From contig SJOL01004777.1 in assembly GCA_004794785.1 (NCBI GenBank), positions 116,362 through 180,361 on the forward strand: a stretch of 64,000 nucleotides of DNA, read 5' to 3'. Position numbers and translations under genes: made by a program. Positions 24,871 through 37,375 of the stretch are shown here, one piece after another; position 1 is the stretch's first letter, and every line of letters begins with the position of its first letter. The notes below the pieces were generated by a model. That model ran no database searches. It had not been told where the DNA came from and was given only the letters and a program-made list of their open reading frames with translations. This DNA comes from Opisthorchis felineus. Lineage: Eukaryota; Platyhelminthes; Trematoda; Opisthorchiida; Opisthorchiidae.

Positions 24871-27800
24871 ACAAGCTACCACTCCAAACCGTAAACCGTA
24901 TATGTGAAACAGCGCAGATGTCGGAGAATCTGCGTCCTTAGCCACTGCACATCCTTGTTTTTAGGACTCCTCAGCTTTGGTAAAGCTTATTTCTCCTTCA
25001 AGTCGAAGCGCGCTCCGTTGTAGGACCAGATGATAACACTATAAAGTACGAACGACCTCCAAAGCGTCCAAATACTGTATTTCGTTTAGCCGGCTTAAGA
25101 AAACAGCACCACTGCGTAGCTCCAAACAATGTTCACGGATGGTGGAGTATTCCCTGTTTACCAGAAGCAGTAACGACTGAGCCCTGGCCTTCTGATCCCA
25201 GTGGCCTCTCAAGAAATAAATTCTATAAGTCGTGCAAAATTACTCGTCATTCAACTCAGAATTATTAGATTCCCCACACTCCACATTTGGGCGTTTCTTT
25301 GTTCGCGAAGCATGGCTTCAGTGCATTTTTCCACTTTTCTTTTGCAATCCATCAAAGCGGTACTGTCAGTCGGTGGATGGCGTAGGTGCAAGCAGCGATG
25401 CGCTGAGTTGTTAACATAGATGATAACCCTTCCTCTAATCGTTCCGATTTTCATCCGATCCTGATTTAGACCAAGATGCTGATAGTATCTAAGGTGAGGA
25501 ATAAGGAAGTAGCCGCAAACCTTAAATCAGAGCAATCAAGCATGCGCTTCCTGAGTTTCCAAAGTGATTAGTCAGTCACACAGAAAATCAGACTCGTTAT
25601 TGTATAACTCAGACCGGTTAGCACCAGCATAGCTAACGGTTTCCATTTACGCTCAGCAAATACATCTATCAAATACTTCCACCAGGATTTTCCGCGTTCC
25701 GCCCTATTTATTCTTCTTGCTGTCTATACTATGGTGATACTCAGCTCTGTTACAGTGACTCCTCAAAAGTCTTGACCCAGGCCCCATCACTTCTGGATTT
25801 GGTGCTTCCACCGGTTTCCTTATTCGTTTTTTCGCTATCCTTTTAGTTCCTATCGCAGTTTCGCAACCCTTTGTCTTTTTGCCTATAAAACACGGCTTCA
25901 TCAGCAGACCTACTGGGGTTCTTCCCACCACAGGTCTAACAACGCCTGCCTGAGAGTCATCTTGCATTGTTCGGAATGACCTTGAGCAGTCCTGTAACTA
26001 CGCTAAACAACACTGCAGAAAATAATTCATTCTACGGTCACTTCAGTCCATCGGCATCGCGGGAGTTCGCGGACGAAAAAAACTGGACGCTCAAGTGTTA
26101 TTTACTCCCTAAGTTCTGCGTTTCACAGTTATTATTGCCTGATTGTCCTTTTTCCCCATTTTCTGACGGCGGCGCTCGGCCATGTCTGTTATCTCGTTGT
26201 TGCTGATGTCGTGACTGAGTACCACTTGACCCGGTTTCTACAACCAGTTTCCCAAAACTTCTATCAGTGCTGTTACTGTATTTCGATGACCACATTTTTC
26301 GCAAGCAACCATTCAGACCTCTGAGAGTTTGCGGTTTGACGTTTGACTGGGTGTGTCATTTCAACTTCACTTATTCGGATAGATATTTTGAAGTTTTGCC
26401 TCAGTAGTTTCCCGGAACTAAATTTCACTTCAAATCCGTAAACGTTGTGCAACCACAGTCGTCAACTATGCATTCAGCTGGTTTGGGGGTCATATTTTCC
26501 GTCCCCTCTCAGCGAAGAAAGAGCATTCGCTTTACGTTTAAAATGAGACTCATAAGTAAAAAATACGTTTCGCTGTTTGCACCAAAAACGCTCTTCCAGA
26601 GAAATGTCACTAACTGTAAAATAACTGGGCATGGAACTGGGACAAGCTGGACACTCCAGACAGGACTCCTCTACTCATGCGTAGAAAAGAAACCTGGCGC
26701 CATTTCGGAAACTTCCCACGTAACCCGACTTATTTTGTGTTGCTTTGTGTAGTGAAAATAATTCTGTTTGCTGAACGTTTGACAGGATTTAAGCTACGCG
26801 CCTGAATTTTTTCATAGTCTGATGGTGTTGTCTTGTTTGAATACATTAATTTGGACAGCACGTGTGCACAATCCGGACTTCCGACATTGACAAGCTTTTA
26901 ACCAATCCAAACTGTATATTCACATATCATTATATCGGTTCCTTCCAATCAATTTTCCCTTCCGGATCGAGGTTTTAATTAGCACCCGAATATAGGCGAG
27001 CAAGCGGATTTTGAATAAAATACTGAACTAGAAATTGCGAAAACCAGCAAGTTCAGCTTTTGATTTTCATATATTTGTGATTGAAAATTTTCCTACTAAC
27101 CACATTTCTGATCAGTCCTTTCACCCATCTCATTCTCCTCTTCAAGTGACTTGCTATTTTCTGTGTATATCGTAGATGAAAACAGACTGAACCCTGGTGG
27201 GGGTGACACTGATTTGTAGGATGCTTTTTAGCTTATATGTGCTGGTTATCTGATGAGACATTGAAGCTCGTAAGCCCGCGCAAATGTACCACCAATCAGT
27301 CAATTTTGGGAACACATTCCACTGGCTACGTCACGCAAGATCGAAAACAGAACAGAAATACTTTAAAAGTTGCAGTTCAACGTTTAATGTGAACGTGACA
27401 CTGAGCGCCACTCATGAGGAGATTTCGTGTTCCTCAGTTTATCTGAAGCGTTGCCATAACAATGCTTCACTTCATTCACAGCATGTTATATGCTGTTACT
27501 ATTATTTGTGCCGCTGAACTTAAATTCAAATTTGAATCCACATTTGGATATTGAGAATACTTAGGTTTATTCTTTTTAGTTATAAGTAATCCAAACCGTG
27601 ACGGGGGAGAAATACAAAAAAAATAAACAGTATCCGGAATAGCGTTGCCTAGGCAATAATGAACGAGAAGCACTTCTTAGCAAATCGTAAAGGCGCGTTG
27701 CAGAATCTGGTTCGCGGATCAGCTAACAAACACACTAAGTGTTTTCACCTATCAATAGGCGCTCAGATCGGTCATGAAACAAACGTGCAGAATTCCTTCT

Positions 27801-28369
27801 AGATGTTTTAGAGAACACAAACCCAGTCCGACTAACCACCATTGAGGTACTGTCGATTGGAATGATACAGCGATTTGAGTAAAAACGTTGGACTGTCTTG
27901 TCATCTTGTTTAACGGTTTAATTTCGACCCGGTGTAACGGCGTATACTACTGCTGAGGCATGGGAGTAGTCTGTCATCATGTCGAAACTTCGCTCCGCGT
28001 CTGATGGAAAGTGAATTTTATTACGGAACTTGTGGAAGTGCTTTGCAGTGTTCGTTTGCAACCATATAATAGTCAATGAATATCCATAGAAGTTCAAAAA
28101 GACGTGTGGGAATGTTCAGTTTAAAAAAAACTATTAGCATATGACAAGTTTACTTTCCCCTTCCAATAGCTTGTAATTGCTTAGTTGGTTTTTGCTAATA
28201 AACGAATTTGCAGCGCAGGGTATTCCTATTTCACTGGTAGCCCGCTGTTTACCTGACATTCCCAGTCACCCCATTTCCAGTTATTTATACATTGCGGCAA
28301 AGTGGTGGTTGAATTGGTTTTAGGAAATTCCGACATCCGACAGTCTGTAGCTCTCTTAGCTAAAAATGA
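24871..28369. other. no gene recognised
   Basis: A 3.5-kb interval. The minus strand between 26304 and 25704 has two neighbouring basic, polar ORFs (68 and 87 aa; SRHQQQRDNRHGRAPPSENGEKG and KKTKGC..KRIAKKRIRK) that could be exon-like but lack a recognised domain. Other ORFs of 101 aa or less are unsupported. Confidence 0.35.
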
Positions 28370-28545
28370 ATGAACACCCTTCAGGTGCCTAGCTCCCATG
28401 CCACCCGGAGGAAACACGAGGGCTGAGATACTGCCAGGTTGCCCAAGCCTAGATAGGGGAAGTCGAGAGGCAAAGGTCGGCTTCAAACCGCGGACCTTTC
28501 GGTCATTAAATTCACGCTCTAACCACTTGAGCCATCTCGCCCCCG
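28370..28545 (-). mobile_element. SINE-B copy, best preserved
   Basis: On the minus strand it reads GCGAGATGGCTCAAGTGGTTAGAGCG (A box), a GACCGAAAGGTCC stem and GCGGTTTGAAGCC (B box). The body is CTAGGCTTGGGCAACCTGGC and ATCTCAGCCCTCGTGTTTCC, ending in GGCATGGGAGCTAGGCACCTGAAGGGTG. The tRNA-like head is clear, but there is no full cloverleaf acceptor, so it is not a working tRNA. Confidence 0.83.
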
Positions 28546-29379
28546 ACAGTCTATGTAGAAACCTTGGAAGCCTTTCTCTACTACAGGCCGGCTATTTTGC
28601 CTTCTGTTTTGATTTATTTTTCCTCACATTTGTCACCCTAGAGACTTTTTTTTGGAAAATGTGTCTCAGACGTTAGTGTGCTCAGGGCCTGGATTCCATA
28701 ATTCAAAGTACTCAGAAATGTTGGTAGTTTACTCCTCATTGACGAAGATGTTCAGGGGATCAATGGTAATAGATTTTCGAACACGCTCAATCGAGCGAGG
28801 AATATTACTGCTTGTCACGCTCGAGCTGAAGCTAGGCTTTCATAGTACTGTGCCGAACAAAGGAGTCAGAATGACATTTTCAACAGTTCAGGTGTTGCCC
28901 CCGACGAGACCGGTAAAAACCTCAGCAAAGTTGAGGAATTAATGGTCCGTTCAACTGGTTTGATGAGACTCGTACCAGAGGGTCCGCAAAAGAAGGTTGA
29001 ATCCCAGTCATCAATTGACAAAAGGGAAGGATTCAAACTCCACGAGGGCCCTCGGACTGCTCAAAGTGAAGCGGAAACTTACTAACAGAAACTTTCAAGC
29101 AACAAGATGTTGCCAAGTCAGACTTGCTACTTTCTGCCCGGGAAAAGTGCGATACTTTGCGCAAACGGATAGCCAGCGAAGTCGATTGAAGGAAGAAGAG
29201 AGTAACCTTTACAGGCTCCTCGAGCAAAAAACTCTCAGACAAAGGCTTCACGCTTAACCACTTTAGATGAACTACCTGATTGAGTCATATTGTGTCTGTG
29301 TGCAAGCTGGTCACACTAACGAACAGACTTTCGTAGATGAAGGACTTGGGGGAAAGTCGTGGATTTGGGTCCCCCTAGA
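28546..29379. other. no gene recognised; possible coiled-coil scrap
   Basis: At about 29087-29190 one plus frame reads KQQDVAKSDLLLSAREKC, continuing as DTLRKRIASEVD before a stop. It is preceded by an acceptor-like TTACTAACAG. The heptad-like pattern resembles a piece of a coiled-coil protein, but no family is assigned and the frame is only about 34 codons. The other ORFs here (up to 96 aa) have no motif. Confidence 0.2.
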
Positions 29380-29465
29380 GACTCGTGACTTGAGTAATGG
29401 TGGCGATTCCCAACGGGGATGAAACTGGCTGACTTATCGTGCTTCCGGTTGAGTTCATACTATCA
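29380..29465 (+). mobile_element. SINE-A fragment
   Basis: Only the middle is present: GACTCGTGA, GGTGGCGATTCCCAACGGGGATGAAACTGGCTG and TCGTGCTTCCGG. This corresponds to the hammerhead-like segment and the start of the tail. Confidence 0.65.
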
Positions 29466-30064
29466 AAAGGTGTTAAAGTGTCAGTTCCAAAAACAGGTAG
29501 CGCATTCTACGTATGAAAAAAACGGTTTAGATGTTTGACCAGTATGCTAAATACGTCGGGATTCTAACAGTTGGAGAATAGTAGGATATTTTATTCTGCA
29601 AACCCATGGGCCGACAATCACCAAAGTGTTTTTCATCAGTTATAACTTTTTCCCCACAAGTTAAAACTTGAATGTCGGTGTCCTAATGGCAGTCATATGA
29701 TAAGCGCATTCAATTAAACGGACTTTATACATCATTAGAGGCAATGCAACTTCGGTTTCGTCAAATCAGTCTAATGCCAATTCATTCCGTTTGTTTAATT
29801 AATACAGAACCAAGTGAATTTGTCCGCAATTAACGCAGCCAAAATTAAAACCTGCTCGTTAATTACGATCTGCGAAATGTTGAGATATGGAGAAAATGTT
29901 AGGAAAGAGCGAAAAATCATTTATTGTGAGCACAGTGCAAGCTTTCAAGTTGCATTATATTTGCAAAGGACCATGTTTCGACAACATACTACTCATTGGG
30001 TTGCTGAAAAATCGTTGACTGTGATATTGGCGTATGGTACCAACTAAAAGATGATGCGCTGAGT
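29466..30064. other. no recognisable feature
   Basis: One 77-aa ORF without support. Nothing else is visible. Confidence 0.45.
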
Positions 30065-30165
30065 GCAGCACATTCAGTTGGAGAAGAACGTTATATACGA
30101 GATATTCAGCTGGGATTCGTTCGGGTCTCCCGTAAAAACCAAACTGGTTGTCAATTTCTATTTAC
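30065..30165 (-). repeat. RepA fragment
   Basis: Reverse X module: GCAGCACATTCAGTTG, ACGAGATATTCAGCTGGGAT and TCTCCCGTAAAAACCAAACTGG, in the same order as at 1.75-1.85 kb. Confidence 0.65.
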
Positions 30166-32169
30166 CTGCCTTTGGGTTGCGACAGATGGAATAGAGAGAC
30201 GGATAGTCTGGGTTTTTGTCGGGTTGGGATTTTTAGTAAAACTCCGACTCACTTGTCCTAACAATTCTTCTTGGCTGGCAACCGCCTGACTGACGACCAC
30301 CTTGTGGCAGCTTGGTAGATCTAGAATTGCTGTACTTACATTGATCAGCCTTATGTCTTCTAACTATGAAATATCAGGTGATTGTCGGTGCCATGGTTAT
30401 TATGTGGTCTTCCATCCTGGTCTCAAAAATTATATAGTTTTCATATCCATTGCATGTGTTATGACTGGTGTATGTGCCACCGTCGTGGACATTCACCGTC
30501 GTTTGACACTCGTGTGAATTTCCTCGTGGTTTGTCTAATCCTCCTTTGTGCTCATCAACTCGGGCGTCTAGTTCCTGGGCTGTATGCCCTGCGCAGATAT
30601 TAGTGCCTCAACAAAGTTTAGTCGATTCAGAGCACCAGGGTAGTATTGGTCGTCTGAAGAGTAGGCCAGGTGTAGAGTGAAACTAGACTTCTATTAGAGA
30701 AATATTTACTATGTTTGATTATGAGACAGTTAAAAGTTTAATTGGCCTCTGCAACAAGGTTCCATGGGGACATCAGAAGTAAATCGAAAGGTGCTGAACG
30801 GAGTACAATTCAGGCATGACTAAAATTCATGCAATTCTTTCCCTCATCCCAACTGTGACAGTATTTACTCACACATGCAGACCAAGAAAATTTGCAAACA
30901 ACAATACTAAAGAGGAATCATTTACTGAAGTACCCTGAACCGGATGAATCAGACCCGAAATCCCGCTCAACTTCAAATACATTTACCACTTGACCTATAC
31001 GTAGAAACACTTAGCCCCTCCGAACCAGCTAAGAACTCATGTCCGATACCGAATATTAATTTAGCTAGCCCAGCATAGTTTGCCCTTCGTCCACTGGCAA
31101 CCTAGTCATTTTTCCTTATGATGCCCTCGTGTTAGAAGCGAAACTTTGTCCAGATGTAATACCCTCTTCAGTATGCCAAACCATTCTGAAACCACCGATT
31201 CTCGATCGATTCCAGTTGTTTTCAAATGACTGAACATTTTAAATTCAACAACGCTTGCTACCTATATTAAAATTTCAAAAAACATATCATGTTAATAAAA
31301 AAAACATTTCACACAATATTAGATGGGTCTTGGTCTCAATTAGACTGCTCAACAGTTTTGCTGACAATTTTGCCTTTCTCCCCCTCACTGTCAAAGATTT
31401 CATCATTATTCTCAGAGTGTATTGGACGAAAGCACAAAAAAACAAACTGATCTCATCTGTAAGCTCATCGAATCACTGGAAATGGATTGATTGAGTGCGC
31501 TAGTGGCATGCATTCTACTTGAATGTCTATTAAACAGAGCGATCTGTCAACTGCTTTCAGCTATGACATCATTCAAATTTGATGGAAAAACGATGGGTGT
31601 TCCTGAGATTGCAATATGGTAGCCTAAAGTTCTCGGGTTATTTTGAGCCCCACAACATTGTAACTATTAAGGGGACCACGGAAATGTTGGGATCTCTTTA
31701 CTGTTCAATGTAGCGATGCATTCTGAGAGCTGGATCTGAATACACATTTGAATACATCTTCTGAACAAATATGAATTCGTTAATTTCCGTTAGTTACTTA
31801 TTTCGGCAATCCGAAAATTTCGTTCTAGCTGCCGCCTATTCACGGATCCACACCGCAGGTGAACAAAGCAGGGCAGTTCAGTTTTTCCACTTTACCTGAT
31901 TTCTAATATTTTGCTACTCAGCGCATCTAGATTTATGGAACTGTATAAAACAGAACGCCCATTTTATCATGCGGACTACGTGTAGCCTGGTTCTCAGTGC
32001 TGCTCGCTACTTTCGGTAAAGCACAGACTGTGGACATCAATACCAACACCGAACCCGACAACCTGCATGGTACATTACGGACGCCATCAAGTTTATGATA
32101 GCTTATTTCAAGCCTAAGGTGCCTGCAGCCGTGAGGTACAATTTTGTTGAGGTAAAATCAGAAGAACTA
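30166..32169. other. no recognisable feature
   Basis: About 2 kb. The plus ORFs at 30302-30603 (71 and 73 aa) overlap in two frames, are hydrophobic or Cys-rich and have no recognised family. Confidence 0.4.
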
Positions 32170-32330
32170 CACTGTCACACTGCTGCTCGACACTCGTCAC
32201 CGAACGGTTGAGTGTTCAGACTACTAGCCGAAAGTTCGTATCTCCCTACGGGGGTTTCGTGAGATGCGCGAAACCGAATACCACCTCTGGGCTTTTCATC
32301 GTACATGGGCTTGACTTACATGAAAAAAAT
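32170..32330 (+). mobile_element. SINE-A copy, hammerhead segment deleted
   Basis: It has CACACTGCTGCTCGACACTCGTCACCGAACGGTTGAGTGTTCAGAC (A-box side), GTTCGTATCTCC (damaged B box), GGGGTTTCGTGAGATGCGCG, then a jump to GGGCTTTTCATCGTACATGGGCTTGAC. Confidence 0.72.
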
Positions 32331-33164
32331 GTCAATTCTGCTTTTACCAACCCGCAGGGCAGTTGATTGTGCCTCAAAACGAATACACATGTTCACGTTG
32401 AGTCACCCGCATAGATGCACACCTAGTTATCTCCTAGAAAGTGATGTTTTGAGTCGAATGGACGAGGTCGCCAAATCACGAGGGGTGCACAGCCGTTGAG
32501 CTCCACTGCAGCTAACATGCGGATTATGAACAAGCAGGCTACCATAAGTTTCTGACCAACAGCAAAAATGGTCGATTTTCATCGCTCACTAGTTTTTTCA
32601 TTGTTTTTAATGTGAAACTGTAGGGCACCTTAAAAACAAGAGCAAAACAAGCAAAGTTGCACAGCTACAAAGCATTCATTATATTCCAAATGTCCGATGT
32701 TACGTGTAAACAGCGAAATAATTCATGAAACAACGCCATGCTTCCACGAGCAGACTTGTGTAGTTGTAGTTTTTCCTGTCACGCACGAATGAACTCATGT
32801 GTAAGCAAACAATCAAATCGAGAAATTTGGTTTTCGCTGACTTTACCAGCATTTTCATCTAAGTTAGGCAATTGTAAAGAACCACGCAGCAAACAAGCGG
32901 TATCACAGTCAAACCTAACCATTCAGTTGAGGATTGATAACTCCTAAGGGTATGGGGAATGGCGCGCTCCCTACAAAAGGAACTGCACAGAATCTTCACC
33001 AATCTGGGAAGGTTGCCAGTAAGCTCATTTTAGCCAACAGATGAAGGATATGTGATAAAGTTTAGTTTCTTTCGAAAAATCTATGGGATGAGTCGCAAAC
33101 GTATTGCAGTCATTGTGTGTTACTTGCGAAACGCGCAAACAATAGTGGTTTGTAGAATCTCTCC
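32331..33164. other. no recognisable feature
   Basis: ORFs of 71 aa or less. No motif, repeat or RNA signature was recognised. Confidence 0.45.
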
Positions 33165-33565
33165 CTAAAGGAACACTACTCATAAGGTTGTGGGAAACTG
33201 TTCGACAGCCACAACTGGTTTTGCACTTCCTGAGACTCACCAGGTAGGCGGAGTCTCCCAGTTTCCGTTAACTTTGTGTTTTATTTGAACCACCATTGTA
33301 CGAAACTCGCAAACTACACTTATTCGCAAATTCATTCGGCGTTAGCGGGAGATTCAACTAACCCTCCATTAAATCTCGCGTCTATGTTATTCTTCAACAG
33401 AACGTGCTGCACCAAGACCGCCTCGTGTTTCAGCTGGCATGATATTTGAGATATCAAATACTATTTTCTTGATGGAGCCCACTTCTCATGAAGTTTCTGA
33501 AAATAGCCCACGAGCTGTTTCACTCACTCCTCTTGGGGCTCATCAGGTATTCGATTCCAATTCTG
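33165..33565 (+). repeat. RepA, more than one unit in tandem
   Basis: The order is Y (ACTACTCATAAGGTTG, CACCAGGTAGGCGGAGTC, GTTTCCGTTAAC), X (GCGGGAGATTCAACTAACCC, GTTATTCTTCAACAGAACGTGCTGCAC, TGATATTTGAGATATC), then a second Y (TCATGAAGTTTCTGAAAATAGCCC, GGGGCTCATCAGGTA). Y repeats after roughly 305 bp, the same spacing as at 24.3-24.6 kb. Confidence 0.78.
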
Positions 33566-34689
33566 TTGACCATTGATTCGCTGAAAATTGGCACGTAGGT
33601 CCTACGATATCAGTGTGCACGAGATAAGAACGAATGATAAGCTAAGGTTTATCTTGTAAAATACACGGATGAACAAGAGCTCTTCTTGGCTGTCCCCAGA
33701 CACATTGATTAAGACGGGTTACACTGGTACAAAGCATAAAAGAAAGCACAACTAGTAACTAAACTGCAGTTAACCGAGAAATGTCGATGAATTCGTATCA
33801 CAAGTTGCGGCACATACTGCCCTAACCCCAGACAACGTAATATATGATTTTCCGTACACGGTGAAGCCATTCTAAAGTGGATTTCATGGGCCTTTCCAGG
33901 ACTCATAAACGACCAGTAACGAAGCACCCCCCAAACCCAATGAATTGAATTTGCTCAGTTTATTGGACAAGACTGATCAGAGGTTGACCACAATATCTAA
34001 CATATGAAACGTCGCTGTTTTAACGAAAACACTCAATACTTCGGATATGGGACATATTGAGTAGAAATAATTTTTTTGTATAGGTGACCTCCGTGAAGTC
34101 AAGGCTACAAGAGATTCCTGTAAGCACAGTTGTAAGAAGGGTTACGAAGAGAGAGGTAGGCAAACCCCAGCAAAGCGGCAAACACGTGCCACCGTGCCAC
34201 CAGCCTGTTTGCAGGAGTTCCGCTATAGTTCGGATGGAGTACAGTGACTCCAAACTAACCAATTCTATGTTGACTGACTAGTTAGATGCGTTTGTGACAC
34301 AATGCTTGTTGGTTTCGGAGGGTAAGACTACCATAAAACTGAGCACATTCTTCTCTGGCTCAAATAACGGGGATCCAATGGCAATGCCAGTGTCAGGGCC
34401 CATTTGATTGGTCCAGCTATAGAAGCGCTCATATCCATGAGTTTTGATTACTGAATAAAGCTATAGTGCAAAAATGAGCCGCGTGCTGGCCTCCACAGAG
34501 ACCACAGTGATTGGACGTTTAGCTCCTATATTAAATGGCTGATATCCTGATTGAATTTTCTGGTCAACAGTGGATAGTAATAAGCCTGTCACAACCGAGT
34601 GTAGAGATGCTTGAAGGCCCTCAGCACAGATGTAAACTCGAAGGAGTGAGATCACTTTGCAGAGAAAGGCTTTAAACTGAATTCTGGAC
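33566..34689. other. no recognisable feature
   Basis: Short ORFs only (82 aa or less). No domain was recognised. Confidence 0.45.
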
Positions 34690-36200
34690 AAAACATGATA
34701 GCATAACAATGGGCACCAGTACCAGTTACCTGTTTACCAGCAAGGTACCTTCTTCGGTACAGCAGCCGCTAACTGAAACGGTTTTGGTGCTAACGTAATC
34801 CTGCGGCCAACTTATCTGAAGGCTGCCCAATGGCAGAATTTCAGGCGTCTTCGATTTCGAACTCCGTTTCTCAGCTGAACGTGGACAAGTTACTTTCAAA
34901 TGCGAGTTTCGACCGGACCGAATTAGCCAAATGAGCTTTTTTTGCTTCTAACTGCACTCGATTCCAACAGCGTTCACTCTCCAAAGGACTTCAGTATTCG
35001 AGACTATGTCATTCCATTGGACCCGAAGGACTTTCCGCCGACGGCGCAAGTGAAATCGGTCAAGAACCAGAATATGCCATCTAAATATGATCTGGGCCTT
35101 GCTCTAATACAGTAGCGAAAACAGCGCAGCAGCCCGACGCACTGTAATCTTAGTGGCCATACGCAAGTGATGATTGCTCCCGACGTGATTTTCAGGACGA
35201 GTAAGTGCCTTACTGGGCTTTGCAATTCGAGCATTTTATTTATTATCGAGTGTCGGATTTGTGGATAGCGTGCTGTTAAGACGAATCCATTCAGCACGGT
35301 ATCTCACGACTATTTGGCAGAATAAGTTGTGTCCGGTGTTGAATTCTAGATGCAGGCTGATAAAAGGCTGGCGTATACCACCTTCGTAATGGTGAAAGCT
35401 CCATGCGCAGATATTGGTTAGATAGAGTGAAGAGCTGTTGCAAGAACACACCCGTGCTCCACTGCGCTGTCGGTTAAATGATCATTCGAGGTGGCTATTC
35501 AAGTTCACACCCGAACTTTCATTCCAGTGTGAAATGATTTCATGAAAATTGGAAAATTTGCCTGGACATCCAATCGTTCGTAGGAGAATCCACGATGCTT
35601 CCCTGTAGACTGAATCGAAGGCTTTCAATAAGTCCGCAGAAAGCTTATAGAGCGGTTGATTTCGTTCACGATATTGATCTTGAATTCGCCTTGAGGCAAA
35701 AATTAATAAACTTTGACTTCGATGCCTTCGAAATCCACACACGTGCACAGGAAGGTTTTCCTCCAGAACACGTTGATAGTCGGTTGGACAGGATACGAGC
35801 CACAATCTAGCCTGCTGTACATAGGAGACAGATTCGGTGATAGTTGTCCGTCGTCTGTCAATTTGCTTCCCCTCTACCTACAAAGATTATCGCTGCACCC
35901 TGCAAATTTTACCGGATGTCTTCCACATCCTAGGTTCTGCATTTATGCAGAGAAGTTAGTTCTGAAATGTTGGGCTTCCCTACTTGAACAGTTCCGCGAA
36001 CAGTTCGATCGATCATATTCTCTAGTTGATTTCCGGTCCTCAGCAGCCCTGTGATTGAACACAATTAAGACAAGTAGGCCCTTATTCTATTCTGGACCAG
36101 GTTACATATATAGTTAATATGGACATCCACCTGGGTAACAATTATTTAAGTGTGGCGCTTTGGAATTTCGTACTTGTTATTTTTTTCAAAGATTTGTCTC
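34690..36200 (-). mobile_element. LINE copy 2 (same family as copy 1), decayed
   Basis: Read on the minus strand from 36200 down: LLRTGNQLENM (about 36050-36020) aligns with the linker of copy 1. IVARILSNRLSTRVLEENLP and CGFRRHRS..IFASRRIQDQYRERNQPLY follow (about 35810-35640), then ADLLKAFDSVYREASWILL (RT motif A, about 35640-35580) and GCPGKF. Downstream and frameshifted are LYLTNICAWSFHHYEGGIRQP, SNHHLRMATKITVRRAA (about 35185-35140) and LDRFHLRRRRKVLRVQWND (about 35060-35000), the C-terminal 'rFHlrclRkILrIkWqD' block. The FADD catalytic box is lost. The end shared with copy 1 (ACCTGTTTACCAGC, CATTGTTATG/CATTGTTGTG blocks) is at 34690-34790. Confidence 0.8.
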
Positions 36201-37179
36201 CCCTCTAATCAGCTGAAGATACTGAGTCCCCGGTTAACAGAATTTTTTAAGCCATTAAAGGAGTGATCGCAACAAAAACTACCAGCGCGCGACCGGAGCT
36301 CCTCACTTCGTCCGGTCAACCGTTAAAGTTTTGTTTTCCGCAGGTTGTTCAGTAGATTGGTCCTGGCGTTCTTCTATCAGGCCTCTGTGCCTGTCGGATC
36401 TTAGACTGATTTGACAAACACCAAATTCTGTTGATTCAAGGTAGGTATTGATTACTCATCTCCATCAATCTAATCAACGCTCCAAAGATCTCAGCTAGGC
36501 TCCTCAGCGTACAGGCACTGAACGCATCTCATATCCTCGTTCTGACGCTCAATCCATCTTTATGTATTCATCATGACAGCCTACATGCCTTGTTCTGGTA
36601 ATTGGTGCATGCCCAATTGAGTTTGCGCCGGTATTTCGGGCAGAGCTAGAAAGATCGATGTTGCGTCCACATAACGCTCATGCGTTTTAGCTAATGTGAA
36701 ATCTGTTGTGCAGTTTTCTTCAATATTGCATATGATTTCCAGTTACTTGACAAGGGGAATAAAAAATCAGTGGGTAAACACGCTAACCGGCTGACACAGT
36801 TGTACAGAATCACATAAATCCGTGAAACTACGTGTTTCTTTAGGTTGGAGCTCTTTCTAAGTTTTGATTCCAAGCTTCCTTTGGTCGCTTTAAGTCTCAG
36901 ATTTCCTACAGTAATCACCGCTGGAAAGAACGTTTCCGCTGCAAAAGACTCAAATGAAAATTAGAACCCATTTGAAACCGTCCGCTTGATGTTGATTTCC
37001 GACATGGTGCTTTTTCCCGGTGGAACGAGGTTTTGTGGTTTCCTGTCCACAAATGTCGACAATGGGAATAGAGCAGCAGTTCACGTTAGATCACAATGAA
37101 TTGTGGCATTACTAGTTCCGGGTCACATTCGGCTCGGAAAGTGTTGAAAAGATTGAGCGGCATGTGGTGTATAATATGG
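36201..37179. other. possible LINE linker remnant, then nothing recognised
   Basis: Positions 36201-36450 sit where the endonuclease-RT linker of the adjacent LINE would be and share CTGAAGATACTG with copy 1 (7365), but no protein motif can be read. The rest shows nothing. Confidence 0.3.
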
Positions 37180-37375
37180 AATTTTTAAAGTCAAAACACA
37201 GCCTAGTGGAATAAGATGTCATAATCCGGCGCTTCGGTTGCCATGGGCGAACGTATGTCAAGGATTCCTAAAATCAGTGGTTGAAATCCTTAGAAAAGGT
37301 TGCCCCCAGCAACCGAAACGTCGGATTATAACATCTTATCTCACGACGCTGTGTTCCGGGCTTTAGCACTATTCA
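37180..37375. repeat. inverted repeat with Penelope-type GAAACG motif
   Basis: The core arms are 31 bp, 37211-37241 and 37309-37339, with 28 of 31 positions complementary. Weaker pairing extends outwards (AACACAGC 37196-37203 with GCTGTGTT 37348-37355) and inwards almost to the centre. Each arm holds a copy of a CCGAAACGTCGGATTATAAC-type segment. In the right arm GGTTGC (37299-37304) and GCAACC (37309-37314) make a hairpin directly before GAAACG. This motif type is common at the ends of Penelope-like elements. Two such ends appear joined head-to-head. Confidence 0.7.

Noticed and set aside
27230..27300. Isolated CTGATGAG as a separate hammerhead
   Set aside because: No GAAA strand at a usable distance and no stem pairing could be found.
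28370..28545. A genuine tRNA gene
   Set aside because: A and B boxes are present, but no complete cloverleaf or acceptor stem can be drawn, and the body is shared with three other SINE-B copies.
29087..29190. Taxilin-like coiled-coil exon
   Set aside because: Only about 34 codons with a heptad-like pattern. No family-specific residues and no downstream donor could be supported.
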